This document shows, piece by piece, positions 22,186 through 33,822 of a stretch of DNA of 64,000 nt. The notes under the pieces were generated by a model. It was given only the letters and a program-made list of their open reading frames with translations. It did no database searches and was not told the origin of the DNA. Source of the DNA: Dastarcus helophoroides (taxonomy: Eukaryota; Arthropoda; Insecta; Coleoptera; Bothrideridae); assembly GCA_028583605.1 (NCBI GenBank), contig CM053337.1:26336162-26400161 (forward strand). The letters run 5' to 3'. Position 1 is the stretch's first letter; every line of letters starts with the position of its first letter. The translations under genes were made by a program, and so were the position numbers.

Positions 22186-22879
22186 AGAAGCAAAATGTAA
22201 TTCGGATCACTTTTTAATTAAGCTGACTTGTCAAAATAGGTGGTACAGAATCAAGAAACAAAAATTTGCAAAAGGATAAAAAAGAAAATGTATCTCAAAG
22301 CTGTTGCAGCAGAAACAAGTATATATAAATACAAGCTGAAGGAAACAGAAAAATTAGTTGCAGTGACAAAGTCAGAAGAAATAGAAGAGGGGTGAGAAGC
22401 AAGAAAAGCAGTACTACTAAGAGCAAATAAGGAAGTTTTACTGGACAGAAGAAGAAAAAAAAGTCAAAAACTGGTATGACGAAGAATTTGAGCAAATATT
22501 AGAATCGTTAAGAAAATACAGGCAAAGGATGCTAAGCGAAAATAATAAAAGTAGTATAGAAGACTATAAAAAAATAAGAAGAGAAATGAAAACAACATGT
22601 ATAATGTATGTATAATGAAAAAAAAGAAAACCTAATGAAAGTACGTTAAGGGAAATAGAAGAAAAGTGCCCGAAAAAAGAAATCTAGAAGAAGGGTAGCA
22701 GAGTCAATATGAATTAATAAAAGTTAAAGAAGGAAGACTAATGAGCAAAAAAAGAAGAAATAATGGAGCGATGGAGAAACTATTACAAGGATTTACTTAA
22801 CCAGGAGCAAGAAGAAGGAGAATTAGAGCAGGAATAGGAAGGAAGTGAAAAAGAAGCCGACTAGAAACGAAATAAAGAT

Positions 22880-23325
22880 TTATATCGGAAGACTTACGCA
22901 TTCATTAGAATGCCGTGCAGGGAAAAGGCAAAACTATGTCTACAACTCTTAAGGAATAATCTCAGGAAACTTGTAGGAATATGCATAGGTCATTGTCGAT
23001 TAAACAAACACCTCCACAGAATGGGAATTATAAACGACTTGAGTTGCAGAGGATGTTTAGAAGAAGATAAGAGTGTCGAGCACGTGATGTGTCACTGCCC
23101 GGTTCTAGCATCAATCAGAGGATCCACGCTGGGGGACTTCTGGCATACTGTGGCCAGTTTGAGAGAGGCGCATCCAAGGGACAGTTTCTCAACAAGGTTG
23201 GGTGGCTGAATGAATGACCAAGGACACCTCAATCACGGGGATAGCACAATAGGCCCGGAAAGGGTGGCCTAAGTGCTGGCCTAAACTTTAGGCAACCCAC
23301 AACGAATCCAGAATCCAGAATCCAG
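22880..23325 (+). mobile_element. 5'-truncated LINE 3' end (I/R1-type) nested in the plus-strand LINE
   Basis: A 99-codon ORF with a Cys/His knuckle is followed by a GC-richer 3' UTR (GGATAGCACAATAGGCCC) and a short AATCCAG repeat tail at 23305-23325. Sequence on both sides belongs to the surrounding plus-strand LINE, so this is an insertion of a truncated copy. Confidence 0.75.
22910..23209 (+). pseudogene. LINE ORF2 C-terminus with Cys/His knuckle
   Basis: The frame contains GHCRLNKHLHRMGIINDLSC and then a CRGC...EHVMCHCPVL block, the CxxC...H....C knuckle that ends ORF2 of I, R1 and related LINEs downstream of RNase H or RT. It is only the C-terminal ~100 residues; the rest was lost by 5' truncation. 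The start shown is the first ATG inside the fragment, not a real gene start. Confidence 0.8.
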
Positions 23326-24800
23326 ACTGAAAACTAGTAAAAGCCCGAGAGCAACTGGAAAACAGCGAAGCTATTCAAAGCAGGTAGTGAACAGCTGCAA
23401 AAATAAATATATATAATTAGAGAAATATGGGAAAAATAAAAAAATTTGTAAGATTGGAACAAAGCAAGTATATACCCGATATACAAAAAAGGTGACAAGT
23501 TGCAATGCTCGAACTGTGGAAAAATATCCTTGCTGAAAGCATGCTACAAGGTAATGGCACGATGCGTGAGAAGTAGACTGAACGAAAGAGCAGCAGGACA
23601 AATAGGCGAGCAAGGTTTAGATACAATAGATCTGTAACAGACCAAATTTTTAAGTTGAAAGAAACACAAACTAGCTGTTGCGAATACAAGAGCACCCTGT
23701 ATGTACTGTTTTTAGCTTTTATACAAGCATACAACCAAAATAATAGATAAAAGGTGTATCAGGCGATGACAGAGCTAAAAATACCTATAAAACTAAAATA
23801 TGTAACAGAAATGACACTAGAAAAAACTAAAAGAGGGGGGATATGAAAAGCACAAAAATTAACAGAATTTAAAGTGAAGAAAACCTCAGGCACGGCAACC
23901 CAATTTCGACGGTACTATTCAATTTGGTATAAGAAATAATAATAAAAAGAAGTCAAATAAAAACAGAAGAAACAATATTCAAAAACAAACACCAATGTCT
24001 AGCCTTTGCTGACGGTGTAAAAATTGGGCCCAAAAGAAAGAATAAACTTTAAAAAAGTAATAAGGAAGCTAGAAAACATGCGGTTAAATTTGGGTTAAGA
24101 ATAAACCAGCAGAAATCAACATATATGATAATGGGAGGAACTGGAGTTGATACCTACTCTAAATTGACAATGTAAATGGATTGAAAGAAGTATCGGTTCC
24201 AAAGTGTGAGGCATTTCACATACTAAGGAGTCATAATTGAGAAAAATGGACGAAAAGGACATGAAATAAAAGCGAGAATAGTAAAGGAAAACAGAAAATA
24301 TGGACTGCTGAGATCGCTCATGAAATCCAAATTTGTTTCGAGAAAAACCAAAAAAAGAATTTATAAAGCAGTAATAAGGCCAACTGTAATATACGGATGT
24401 GAATAGGTTTTAAATAAAACAGAGGAAGAGCATCTAGAACATTGGAAAAGAAAGATGCTAAGGGGTCTTTATAGGAAGATTAACACGGAAGATGGATGGA
24501 GAAGACGAAAATATCAAAAAATCGAAATTTTATATGATGAATCTAAAATAACAGCAAACAAAAGAGAACAAAGAATTAGATAGTTAGGCGATGTATAGCG
24601 ACAAGGAAGCGAAAGCAAGTCAAAAATGATACTAAATCGAAAACTAACAGGTAAGAAAAAATGCGACTGCCTCGAAAAAGATGGCTTGATAGCGTAATTG
24701 AAGATCTAAGGAAACTTGGTATAGAAGAGTGGAGAAATAAAGCATTGGACAAGAAAGGATGGAGAAAAATAGTCGAAGAAGCTCGGCGCATATTATAATA
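23326..24800 (+). pseudogene. LINE reverse transcriptase remnant
   Basis: Plus-strand frames change often but keep the order KTSKSPRATG (RT opening), IYKKGDKLQCSNC, and at the end RWLDSVIEDLRKLGIEEW and KKGWRKIVEEAR. That is the usual C-terminal tail of this LINE group. Numerous stops; dead. Confidence 0.65.
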
Positions 24801-24889
24801 ACACATGAAGTGTAATGTACGCCCTAGGCCTACAATGCCTGCTGAGCGTTTTGATATATAAGAACATTTGGAGATAAACTTCATCTAAA

Positions 24890-25650
24890 TTGAACTTCAA
24901 ACTAGGAAATATGTGCGTCTAGAATTTTATTAAATTTCTTAGTCTTTTCAAGGTCAACCAAAGAACCCTGTGATCGATTAGAAGAATAGATGATTTGTAA
25001 ATACTTTTCAAAAATGACAAGAAGTCACTGACCCTATTGCCATTAGTTGTTACATTATTCCAGACCTTGGTTGACGGAATATCTATATCACTTTGCTGTT
25101 TGTTTTTTATAAAGTCCCAGAATTTATCAGTCTTCAAACTGGTTTCAATTTTATGTAAATAGGTCTGACGACAGAATGCACTTTGTTTTTTGCACTATTC
25201 TCCTCAGTTTACTTAAATTTATATAATTGATGTTGGTTTTAATTTTCCTAAAGTTCCTATGAACTATTTTCTTCATCTTGATTAAAAATATTAGTTCATT
25301 TGGTAACCAGCATAGATCAATACTTTTTTGTTTGTTTAATGGAACAAAATCAGCTATTCCTTTGTTTATAATGTCATACAACCAATTCACCTTATCATCA
25401 ATATTATCTTATTTATACAGAACAAATAAATTGATCTTTAGAAAGAAAATATTCAGGGTTACATAATCAGTGCTCCTAGGTGCATATGAAAAAGCATCCT
25501 TTTCTTTTCTTTTAAATTGGGGGAGAATTTAAAATCATCTTCAATATTTAGTAGTGTTTCATCAATATCAATGTTTAGATCACTGAAGCATGGTCTAGGT
25601 CTAGGTCCAAAATCCGTCCCCTATCGTTGCTGATATTATTGTGCTGCAGA
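24890..25650 (-). mobile_element. Jockey-like LINE, 5' piece separated by nested insertion
   Basis: Minus-strand frames give DLCWLPNELIFLIKMKKIVH, then NFRKIKTNINYINLSKLRR, then TDKFWDFIKNKQQSDIDIPS. This is the linker between endonuclease and RT in Jockey-like LINEs. The RT that should follow is at 18.3-19.9 kb on the same strand, so the 5-kb plus-strand LINE was inserted between them. Confidence 0.75.
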
Positions 25651-27369
25651 CAGCCGTCGAAAAGAAAACTTTCTTAGACCAAGGATTTTAAACTAGAAAT
25701 TTAGATTTTATTCTCATTCTAAAAATTTTGGCTTCAAATTTTTTTCACAAAATGTTCATCACTTACCCAAAAGAATAAAATAATTAAAAAAGTGTAAAGG
25801 GATAGAAACTAGAAACTGTATGTTCCTTTAGTTATCTGTCTGTAAGTAGAAATGGAGAATTGACAAGCATAGATAACCCAAAAATCCTCTTACAAGTCCC
25901 TAGCTTATCGAGAAGTTAGTTTAAAATCGTTTGTAAAATTTGTATCACGTCAAAAGCATCATATCAAGCATAGACTGAATCTATTTTTTAATCGCCGGCA
26001 AGAAAGAAAGTTAATAAACACCTGTTCCCGAAGGAGTCATTTTAAAAATATTTTACAACATACAAAGACTTCGTTACGATACTAAACTCCATACAGCATC
26101 AAATATATCTCAAACGAAAACATCTATAACAGTTTTCTGCTAGATCTCTAAGAAAATGTTGCATCTATAAAATTGATACTTCAGACTTTGCAAATGTTGA
26201 ACAAAGGCTGAATTTAACTAATGCGACAAAGTTTGTAGTTCATTTGTGGAGCCACACTTTCAATTGCGGACTCCTTGAAGTTGGACTAAAGTACGCCAGT
26301 ATCTCTTCTATTGCTCTTTGTACCCTTCGTAAGCTAATTGGGCTAATTACTTAATTTAATTATCTATCAAGTTGAGCGAATATTGCCATCAAGCGAACCC
26401 TATTGATTACCAGTCAACTTAAATATATAGAAGATGACGTTTTTCCGTTAAGTTTAAAAGTTTTACCAATCAGTAAGATAAGTTACTAGTTTTTTTTTAC
26501 GATGAACCTTTATTGGTTAACAAAATTATGTTTATTAATTTGATTTAACATTTCTGCGACCCAGTTTGGAGATATTTAAATTTTTTGGTATTTAAAGTTG
26601 ACAATATTCTGAAACATTTTTTGAAATATGACTACGTTATATATATCGCAGAAATGTTAAATAAAATTAATAAAGATAACTAGGTTTCTGTTTTTAATAT
26701 GTTTCATGGCTTTGACATTTAATTTTTAGCGTTCATCTCTGAAACGTAGTTTACCTTTGATTTTAAACAGAAGTATAAAATCGTTGGTAAAACCAAATTA
26801 GCATACTTCGAGATTTAGTTTCTGAGCATAAGTTTAAAATGGTTGTAATGCCAGTTGATTTTGTACAGATTTTCTTGAAATGTCTATCAGATGTTACTAC
26901 AAGTGTTACTTATACGTTATAAATTAAGAGATTCTTGCTCGTTTCGAATTCGAGATATTTAGTGTCAAACTTGTGAGTTTTAACATGTACGCTACAGCAG
27001 AAAGATTTTAATTTATTTCAGCCACACTATTCTATAGATTTCGACTTTATGTGGCAATTAGACCAATGCAGATCTTCAGTGTGAGATTTTACCATATTAT
27101 ACTTGAAAATGGTCTAATATGCCCAAATTCAACTTCGAAGTAAAGGTTCTTTGATGAGATACGTCTTAAAGTGACGGGTAAACTCCACCCAACTGAAGGG
27201 TAGAATCAGTTCCACCTAAAAAGCTGGAGTAAAAAGGCTTCCAACCGAGCTGCTAACTACCACTATTTAATATTAATAGATATTTACGTATGGTACTCAT
27301 TATTTCCAGCTAATTTATTCATTTACTTTTCTAACAGACAGATATTGCAAAACTATTCCATGATTCTTA
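25651..27369. other. anonymous DNA with a TAATTA-rich segment
   Basis: No gene is supported. The region is less repetitive than its neighbours. The segment 26195-26420 is described separately. Confidence 0.4.
26195..26420. promoter_or_regulatory. possible enhancer: cluster of homeodomain-type sites
   Basis: Within about 75 bp (26332-26409) there are TAATTG, TAATTA, TTAATTTAATTA and ATTGATTA words in otherwise balanced, non-repetitive DNA. Homeodomain proteins bind TAATTA-like sites. The regulatory role is inference from composition, and AT-rich DNA produces such words by chance. Confidence 0.2.
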
Positions 27370-28511
27370 GGTCCATTGACCTGAGATCCGACCACGTCCG
27401 AAAAATAAATTATTGATACCAGAATTTTGTACTATTTTTGTACCTTTTTGTACCGCTAAAAAAATTTTTGTACCGCAACCCAAAAACCGAAAATGGCAAT
27501 TTACAATTCGAATCCTAGGTCAACGTGAAAACCACGACTACCTTCAAAATTAAATCTGACTATGCCATAATTTTGTACCTTTTTGTACCACAAGTTTTAA
27601 TTTTTGTACCGTTTTAATTTCCAAGAAAAACGATATCATAACTCGGATCCCAGGTCAACGTGAAAATCACTACCATTTTAAAAATCAAATTTGATTATAC
27701 TATATTTTAGTACTATTTTTGTACCCTTTTGTACCATCAATTAAAAATTTTGGACTACCACCCCAACTAAGAAAAAATATATTTTAAATATTTCTGATTT
27801 CAAGCCAACGTGACAAACAGGCATCAAAAATAAAATCCGACTGTACCATAGTTTTGTACTATTTTTCGGCCCTTTTGTACCATCAATTTCAAATTTTGTA
27901 CCACCACCCCAACTAAGAAAAAAATTATTTTAAATTTTTCGGATCCCAAGACCACGTGACAAACTGAAGTACATATCTACATCAAAAATAAAATCCGACT
28001 ATACCATAGTTTTGTACTATTTTTGTACCCTTTTGTACCATCAATTAAAAATTTTGTACCACCACCCCAACTAAGAAAAAAAATATTTTAAATATTTCGG
28101 ATCGCCAGTCCATGTGATAAACTTAGATATATTACTACATCAAAAATAAAATCCGACTATACCATAGTTTTGTACTATTTTTGTACCCTTTTGTACCACC
28201 AATCAAAAATTTTGTACCACCACCTCAACCAAGAAAAAATATATTTTAAATTTTTCGGATCCCAAGTCCACGTGACAAACTGAAGTACATATATAAAAAT
28301 AGTACAATATTATGGCATAGTCAGATTTGATTTTGAAGGTAGTCGTGGTTTTTGCGTTGACCTAGGATCCGAATTGTAAATTGCCATTTTCGGTTGTTGG
28401 GTTGCGGTATAAAAATTTTTTTTAGCGGTACAAAAAGGTACAAAAATAGTACAAAATTCTGGTATCAATAATTTGTTTTTTCGACGTGGTCGGATCTCAG
28501 GTCAATGGACC
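27370..28511. mobile_element. TA-flanked foldback element with internal tandem array
   Basis: About 220 bp at each end are inverted copies (27370-27590 and 28295-28511), starting GGTCCATTGACC and flanked by TA (27368-27369, 28512-28513). The interior has about six direct units of roughly 140-158 bp starting near 27476, 27617, 27757, 27901, 28059 and 28217. Each unit holds several TTTTGTAC(C/T) words. There is no ORF. The superfamily is unassigned; TA duplication hints at Tc1/mariner-type mobilisation. Confidence 0.85.
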
Positions 28512-29429
28512 TATAATTCTTGTATTTATTGATGTCTGCATATGTTTATCAAATAATTTGACCCACAAATGTTTACTTTAATAAACACTTTAGATTACAG
28601 AAACTACGAAAATTTTTTATCACATTTGTTAATAGATTTTAAATTTAATAGTACAACTGAAGTACGAGGATAAAATAAGAAACTTATTATAAAATTATTG
28701 GAATTAAAATATTATATGCTTTATTACAAGATAAAAGAAAAAGAATAAGTTTAGGTTCTACACAAAAAATGAACAAAATACTAAATTGTTATTAAAGAAC
28801 TGAAGTCAAGAACAAAGAAATTTGAGGTGAGCGGAATTAGAAAGTGTAGTTAGACCAAATATTGCTAATAAAAATAAAAGTGCACACCCTTCCGAAATAT
28901 TTTTATATTTAAAATTTAATTTTGCTTTTTTATCTAGCAATCAACATTAGGTCGAAAATTTCGTCTTTAAACTACATATTTCCCGAAAAAATTTAAAGGT
29001 TCGTCTTCAAAGCAAACAAATTCATCTTTTCTCACAATTGCCAATTTTTTTACCAACACATTATAAACTCAAACTTGAAATTTCTCGAAATATATGCTTG
29101 AATATCAGATTTTCAATCAAAACCTTCAAATCTTTTTACTAAATTCATGATTTTGAGAAGTACTTCAAACATTCGATGTTAAACTAGAAACGTACATTTG
29201 TTCCTTCCAAATCGATAAAAATGTGTGATTCAAAATGGAAATAGCTTTTGCACCTAATCTGAAAGTTACTTAAGAAATATTGACCATTACTTCGACGTAT
29301 TGGAAAAAATTGGACCCCTAAACTTTGATTTTATAATGTGTCTTTTTGGCATTACGATTTTATTTTCGAAATTTTCATATTAATAATTAAATGTCGACCA
29401 TAAATTAAAAATTTCTAATTTTTAGGATA
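28512..29429. other. anonymous AT-rich DNA
   Basis: Nothing beyond short AT-rich words and chance ORFs is visible. Confidence 0.4.
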
Positions 29430-30182
29430 CCATACCTTGAAAGGAAAAACCAGAACCCTTATATTCACACTTTCGTGTCCGTCCGTCTGTCACAAAGACG
29501 TTTTTCTCGAAAATTATGTAACATAGGAGTTTTGCACAGCGTTAGTTCTTGATAACCCATGGAAATAATGCTAGCCAACGATGAGAAAAAGAAAATAAGT
29601 TATAATAAAATGGTGGGGGTTAATTTGGTCATCGAAAAATCAAGGTTTAGTTAATATATCCTGTAAAGTATTATTTGAAAGAGCTACGTTTGAGGATCCT
29701 AAAATATATATTTTTTTAATTTTTGACCCAGTGGTCTTAAAGGACAGCTCAAAATATTTAAGAAATGACGGTTTCTTCTCCTGACCTCTTACGTTTTTGG
29801 AGATAATATTTGGATCTTAATAGCCTTATTAGATATTGCATCATAGATTATCAGAAAAGTGCAGATTTTTTTGATATCGTAATAGTTCTTGAGAAAAAAA
29901 ATATTTGTATGGAAAAACAGGCGCTTACATTCCAAGACTTTTTGATTCATTATAACTTTTTTAAATAAAAACTTGATTTATTCAAAAGATAGAAAGCAAA
30001 TCAAATTTTTCGACATTATTTCATTTTGCTTGAATGTTTTCCGTAGTTAAGGCAGGTTTATTAAATTGCGCGCAACAGAGTAAGTGCAATTGGAATCCAT
30101 TAGTTTAGTGCGATTCAAGACCATCTTGTTAACTGTGTGTGTCATCAACCCATTGTGAATGAATGCTTTTTATCTAAGATAT
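29430..30182. repeat. dispersed noncoding repeat, copy 1 (first part)
   Basis: It shares an ordered series of words with 54.9-55.8 kb and 60.4-61.4 kb: GTCCGTCCGTCTGTC, AGCGTTAG, GCTAGCCAACGAT, GGGTTAATTTGGT, TTTAGTTAATATATC and GAAAGAGCTAC. It is split by the LTR element at 30183 and resumes at 32091. Confidence 0.75.
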
Positions 30183-30532
30183 TGTTGCGGGATTATCGGT
30201 TCGAATGATTATTAACACTTGCTGAATAATACCTACTTTATTTCCAAACTATACTCGGAACACTGCAACTGAATAATGAACTCACTTATTGACTTCTAAC
30301 TACTAACTGGCTAATTAACTACACTGACTGACTATCTCGAGAAAAAGGCGACCGCCTTATATAGTTTAGCTCCCAAGTTCTAGAAAAATCCCGCAGATAA
30401 GGCTTATCGTTTGCCAACATTTCTGGAACCCTTATCTGCCGTGTGCTTTGTTATCGCGGCCGCTTTCCCCTTATCAGATCTTTCTAGAAAATTTTCTTAC
30501 GTACTAAATTCTATAATTTACATTTCGTTATA
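30183..30532 (-). repeat. LTR (3' LTR of the minus-strand element)
   Basis: Similar over its length to 31697-32090 and to the solo LTR at 59045-59401 (opposite orientation). Shared words include GGCGACCGCCTTATATAG and GATAAGGCTTATCG. The TATATAG box lies centrally and could be the promoter. Confidence 0.85.
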
Positions 30533-30559
30533 CTGCCTCCTCCTGAAGAATGATCGTCC

Positions 30560-31690
30560 CGATCAGTTCCAATCAGTCCCTTCATCACTATATTTGCACA
30601 ATCTGTTCAGGTGTACCACTTTCATCTTACTCCTGGGGCTACGCTGGATCCTGTACACCAAGTCATTGATCCTCTTCAGCATCTTATAGGGCCCTTCCCA
30701 GATGGCGTAAACTTCGGCGAAACTCCTTTCGTGAGGGTTGCATAGCCATACCAATTTGCCCTCACTGAAACCACCATGGTTGGCATTCACGTCATATCTT
30801 GTCTTCATCCGGTCCGTCGCCAAGTTGATCTTCGTCCGCACCAGGGCATGCGTCTCCAATATCGCTTTTCTCAAGTCGTCTACGAAACCTATCGTCTTCC
30901 TGGGAATTTCCCTGATGCAAACACCAAGTCGCACGGAAGCCGCAGTTCCCTCCCGAAGATTATTCTTGCCGGAGTCTGACCGGTAATTTCATTAGTTGCC
31001 GCGCAATAGGCCATTAGAAACAGTGTTTAATGTCGGTCCCAGTCTGTCTGATGCTTGGAAACGACCTTTCTAAGATGTTCCTCCAAGGTCCTGTTAAATA
31101 TTTTTACCATTTTATCAGACTGTAGATGAAGAGGTGTCATTCAAGTTTTCTTTATTCCAAGAAGCCACACCTCTTGAAAGACCTCCGTTTCGAAGTTTCT
31201 TCCTTGGTCCGAGTCTAGTTCCAAGGGAACACCAAATCAACAGATAAAGCTGTCTACAAAACCCTTTGCGGCTGTGGTAGCTTCCTGGTTAGGGATGACG
31301 TAAGCTTCAGGCCTTTTACTGAAATAATCCATAACTACCAGGATGTACTTGTTCCTACAGTCTGATGTTGGGAATGGCCCAGCCACATCGATTGCAATTC
31401 TTTGAAATGGAGGTCCTACATTATACTGCTTCAGGGCCCCTTTGGTTCTTGTACGGGGACCCTTAAATGCAGCGCAGGTGACACATTTCCGATACCACAG
31501 CTCGATGCCCTCCCTGCAGTTAACAAAATAGAACCGTTTCCGAATCTTCTCCAGGGTCTTGTTCATCCCTAAACGTCCACCAGAGGTCCCATTGTGCACC
31601 ACTCACAAGACTTGTGGAATCTTCTCCTGAGGCACCACCAACTGCAAGTTGACGCGCTTTCTATCCGCGCTTTCCCATGCCCTCTTTAGC
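30560..31690 (-). pseudogene. Ty3/gypsy integrase, broken
   Basis: On the minus strand, left to right in protein order: the HH-CC zinc-binding region (CRKEGIELWYRKCVTC-like), the core with its first Asp in FQRIAIDVAGPFP, the second Asp in a DQGRNFE stretch, and the third catalytic position inside KMVKIFNRTL. There the usual Glu before (R)FNRT is Lys. The C-terminal part has LVWLCNP and WEGPYKML, the GPY/F-type module, and ends near 30563. Stops and frame changes near 31200 and 31150 add to the loss of the catalytic Glu. The rest of pol is deleted. Confidence 0.85.
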
Positions 31691-31696
31691 ACCTGA

Positions 31697-32090
31697 TCTT
31701 ACGGGCTTATCGTTTTAAATGATTATTAACAATTGCTGAATAATACCCACTTTAGTTTTAAACTAAGCTCGGAACACTACAACTAAATAATAAACTCACT
31801 TATTGACCTTTAACTACAACTCACTAATTAACTGCACTGACTGACTGACTGACTGACTGACTGACTGACTGACTGACTGACTGACTGACTAACTCGGGGG
31901 AATGGCGACCGCCTTATATAGTTTTGGCTCCCAGGTTTTAGAAAAATCTTGCAGATAAGGCTTATCGTTTGCCGACATTTCTGGAACGCTTATCTGCCTT
32001 TTGGTTCGTTATCGCGGCCCCTTTCCCCTTATCAAATCTTTCTAGAAAATTTTTTTACGTACTAAATTCTATAATTTACATTTCATTGCA
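31697..32090 (-). repeat. LTR (5' LTR of the minus-strand element)
   Basis: Read on the minus strand it begins TGCAATGAAATGTAAATT and contains CTATATAAGGCGGTCGCC. It is longer than its partner because of an expanded CTGA microsatellite. Confidence 0.85.
31836..31893. repeat. (CTGA)n microsatellite inside the LTR
   Basis: About 14 CTGA units lie here. The partner LTR and the solo LTR have only two or three units at the same place. Confidence 0.9.
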
Positions 32091-32330
32091 ATATTATCAA
32101 CACAGTCACCAGTTTCATAAATTTGCGATTGACTGTAGAAAAAAGTGTATTTTTGACAATGGACACTATTTTTATTTTTCAATTATAACACAAGAAAATT
32201 TTTATAAAATTTTAAATTTATACATAAAAAAAATGACCTAATTTAGTCTATTGACTATTCACTGTAGTAATTAATACGGAAGCCCAGTTGTTTAAGTACG
32301 ACTTGCTCTTGGCTGATCTTTTTTTACTCT
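32091..32330. repeat. dispersed noncoding repeat, copy 1 (second part)
   Basis: It continues the family after the LTR insertion: CATAAATTTGCGATTGACTG, then ACACAAGAAAATTT, and an end near CGACTTGCTCTTGGCTGA. Matching ends lie near 55.77 kb and 61.38 kb. Confidence 0.7.
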
Positions 32331-33029
32331 ATTTTATTCTAAAAATTTTTGATTTAAACTAAATTGTTTGACTTTAGTTTTGAACCTTTTAGTTAAAAAA
32401 AGTCAAAGTTTTTTTAGTAAAATTTCAAGAGTACTGAGACTACTTCGGATAATTGTAAATATTTTATGTTAAAACTTTTAATTTAGAGTGAAACCAAAAC
32501 TTGAAATAGGAGTAAAAATTTAAACATTTGTGAAATAAACGTTTAAAGAAATTCTAAACTAAGAAATGATTTTAAGTAGAAATTTTCAAATATATCCTGA
32601 ACTATTGACACTAAATCGTACTCTTTAAATGAAATCTATATTTTGAGTTCAAAGTCGAAAGTTTACGAAGTGGTGTAAAATTTGTCAACTCAAAGTGTTG
32701 AATTTATTCAAAAATTTAAACAAACTCGTAAACAAATAAATGATTTTAAAATCAGAATATTGACAGAAAGATCCAAGTTTTAGAAAAAAAAGTTGAACTA
32801 ATATGTTTAATTTATTGCTTCTTTTTTTATATAAAACTCGCAAAATTGTCTGAAGAAAATGACAAGATTGCAGTTTTAAATTTAAAGCTTCAGCAGCCAA
32901 GAATTTGGAAAAAAATTGTTAAAATTTTAAACGAAAAGAAATAAATTTCATTTTTTTTTGAAAAGTTGTAAGGGGAAAACACTAAACGCTAATTTTTAGG
33001 GTAATATTTTGTGCAGCAGAATCTAAATT
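32331..33029. other. anonymous AT-rich DNA
   Basis: No gene or structured repeat is visible. Confidence 0.4.
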
Positions 33030-33822
33030 TTAAAATGTGCTGTCCTATAAATCTGTTATTTCAACCCTAATTTAAACTATATTTCATGAAAATAAGGCCC
33101 TAGGTCATTATAAATTTATAACATATTACCATGTTATTATGCTGCTATGCGATGGCGTTCTAAACAAAATGAATGTCAAATTACTAAATTAAAATGTCAA
33201 AAAAACAAAATCGAATTAAATAATAGACTCCTAGGACACTAAGCGTTGAAGGCATCACGGGTGTTACAGGATAATAACGCCCTCGGTCGGAGTACATCAA
33301 TTATAAAAGTTGAGATTTATATTTTAGACAGTAGTTTGTAAAAAATATATAAACTTTAAGTGAAAAGTTAATGGCAACAGTCGTTTCTAAGTTATAGGTT
33401 AAATATTTAGAATAAATCAAATATTTTTAAACCAAAATCGATACTTTATAATTATTAAGATGCCAAGGGTGTTATAAGGATAATAATGCACCAAAGTCGA
33501 CAGTATACTTCACGAAGATTTCTGGACCAAAGGGATGTAGGTCAACCGAGGGCGTTATTACCCTGTTACACCCGTAGTGCATTCAACGTTTCATGCCCTA
33601 TAAAGGTGCTATTTAATTATAATTTTTTTCAACATTTACGATTAATTAATGTGTGTGATTATTAAGTCAAAATGATTTAATTTAAAAGAGAGTAACAATC
33701 AAAACTGTTTGCAAACGTCGCTGTTACATAGCAACGCTCTGGCGTTACTACCACTATAACTTATCTTAAAATAGTGCTATTGTTGTAAAATAGCAGATCA
33801 GTAGGACACTAACATTTTAATT
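33030..33822. mobile_element. foldback MITE with GTCCTA-type ends
   Basis: Ends read TTAAAATGT then TGTCCTA and ATCTG(T/C)TATTT inward on both sides, imperfectly. A stronger inner inverted repeat of about 65 bp (33229-33297 and 33531-33601) contains CGGGTGTTACAGG and AATAACGCCCTCGG. A partial direct copy of the left arm lies at 33462-33520. No coding; target duplication unclear. Confidence 0.65.

Larger units (their letters stand above)
19919..24889 (+). mobile_element. plus-strand LINE inserted into the Jockey-like LINE
   Basis: Plus-strand pieces give an APE endonuclease end (20142-20293, continued at 22180-22260 with NSDHFLIKL), a linker, RT fragments from about 23326, and a C-terminal end (about 24660-24800: LPRKRWLDSVIEDLRKLGIE). 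It is itself interrupted by a minus-strand LINE (20296-22185) and a plus-strand LINE 3' end (22880-23325). It splits the Jockey-like LINE of 18.3-19.9 and 24.9-25.65 kb. Confidence 0.8.
30183..32090 (-). mobile_element. Ty3/gypsy-type LTR retrotransposon, integrase-only deletion copy
   Basis: Two LTRs (30183-30532 and 31697-32090) flank about 1.16 kb that encodes only integrase on the minus strand. The 4-bp duplication ATAT flanks the element (30179-30182 and 32091-32094). A purine tract on the minus strand (complement of 30533-30548) sits next to the left LTR as the polypurine tract should. Gag, protease and RT are absent. It sits inside the dispersed noncoding repeat. Confidence 0.88.

Noticed and set aside
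30411..30689. Plus-strand open frames over the LTR and integrase end, and the repeat of one at 31969-32241
   Set aside because: They are shadows on the wrong strand of the LTR and of the integrase gene; the pair reflects the two LTRs.
31836..31893. CTGA repeat as a CRISPR-like or regulatory array
   Set aside because: It is a plain tetranucleotide microsatellite; no spacers.
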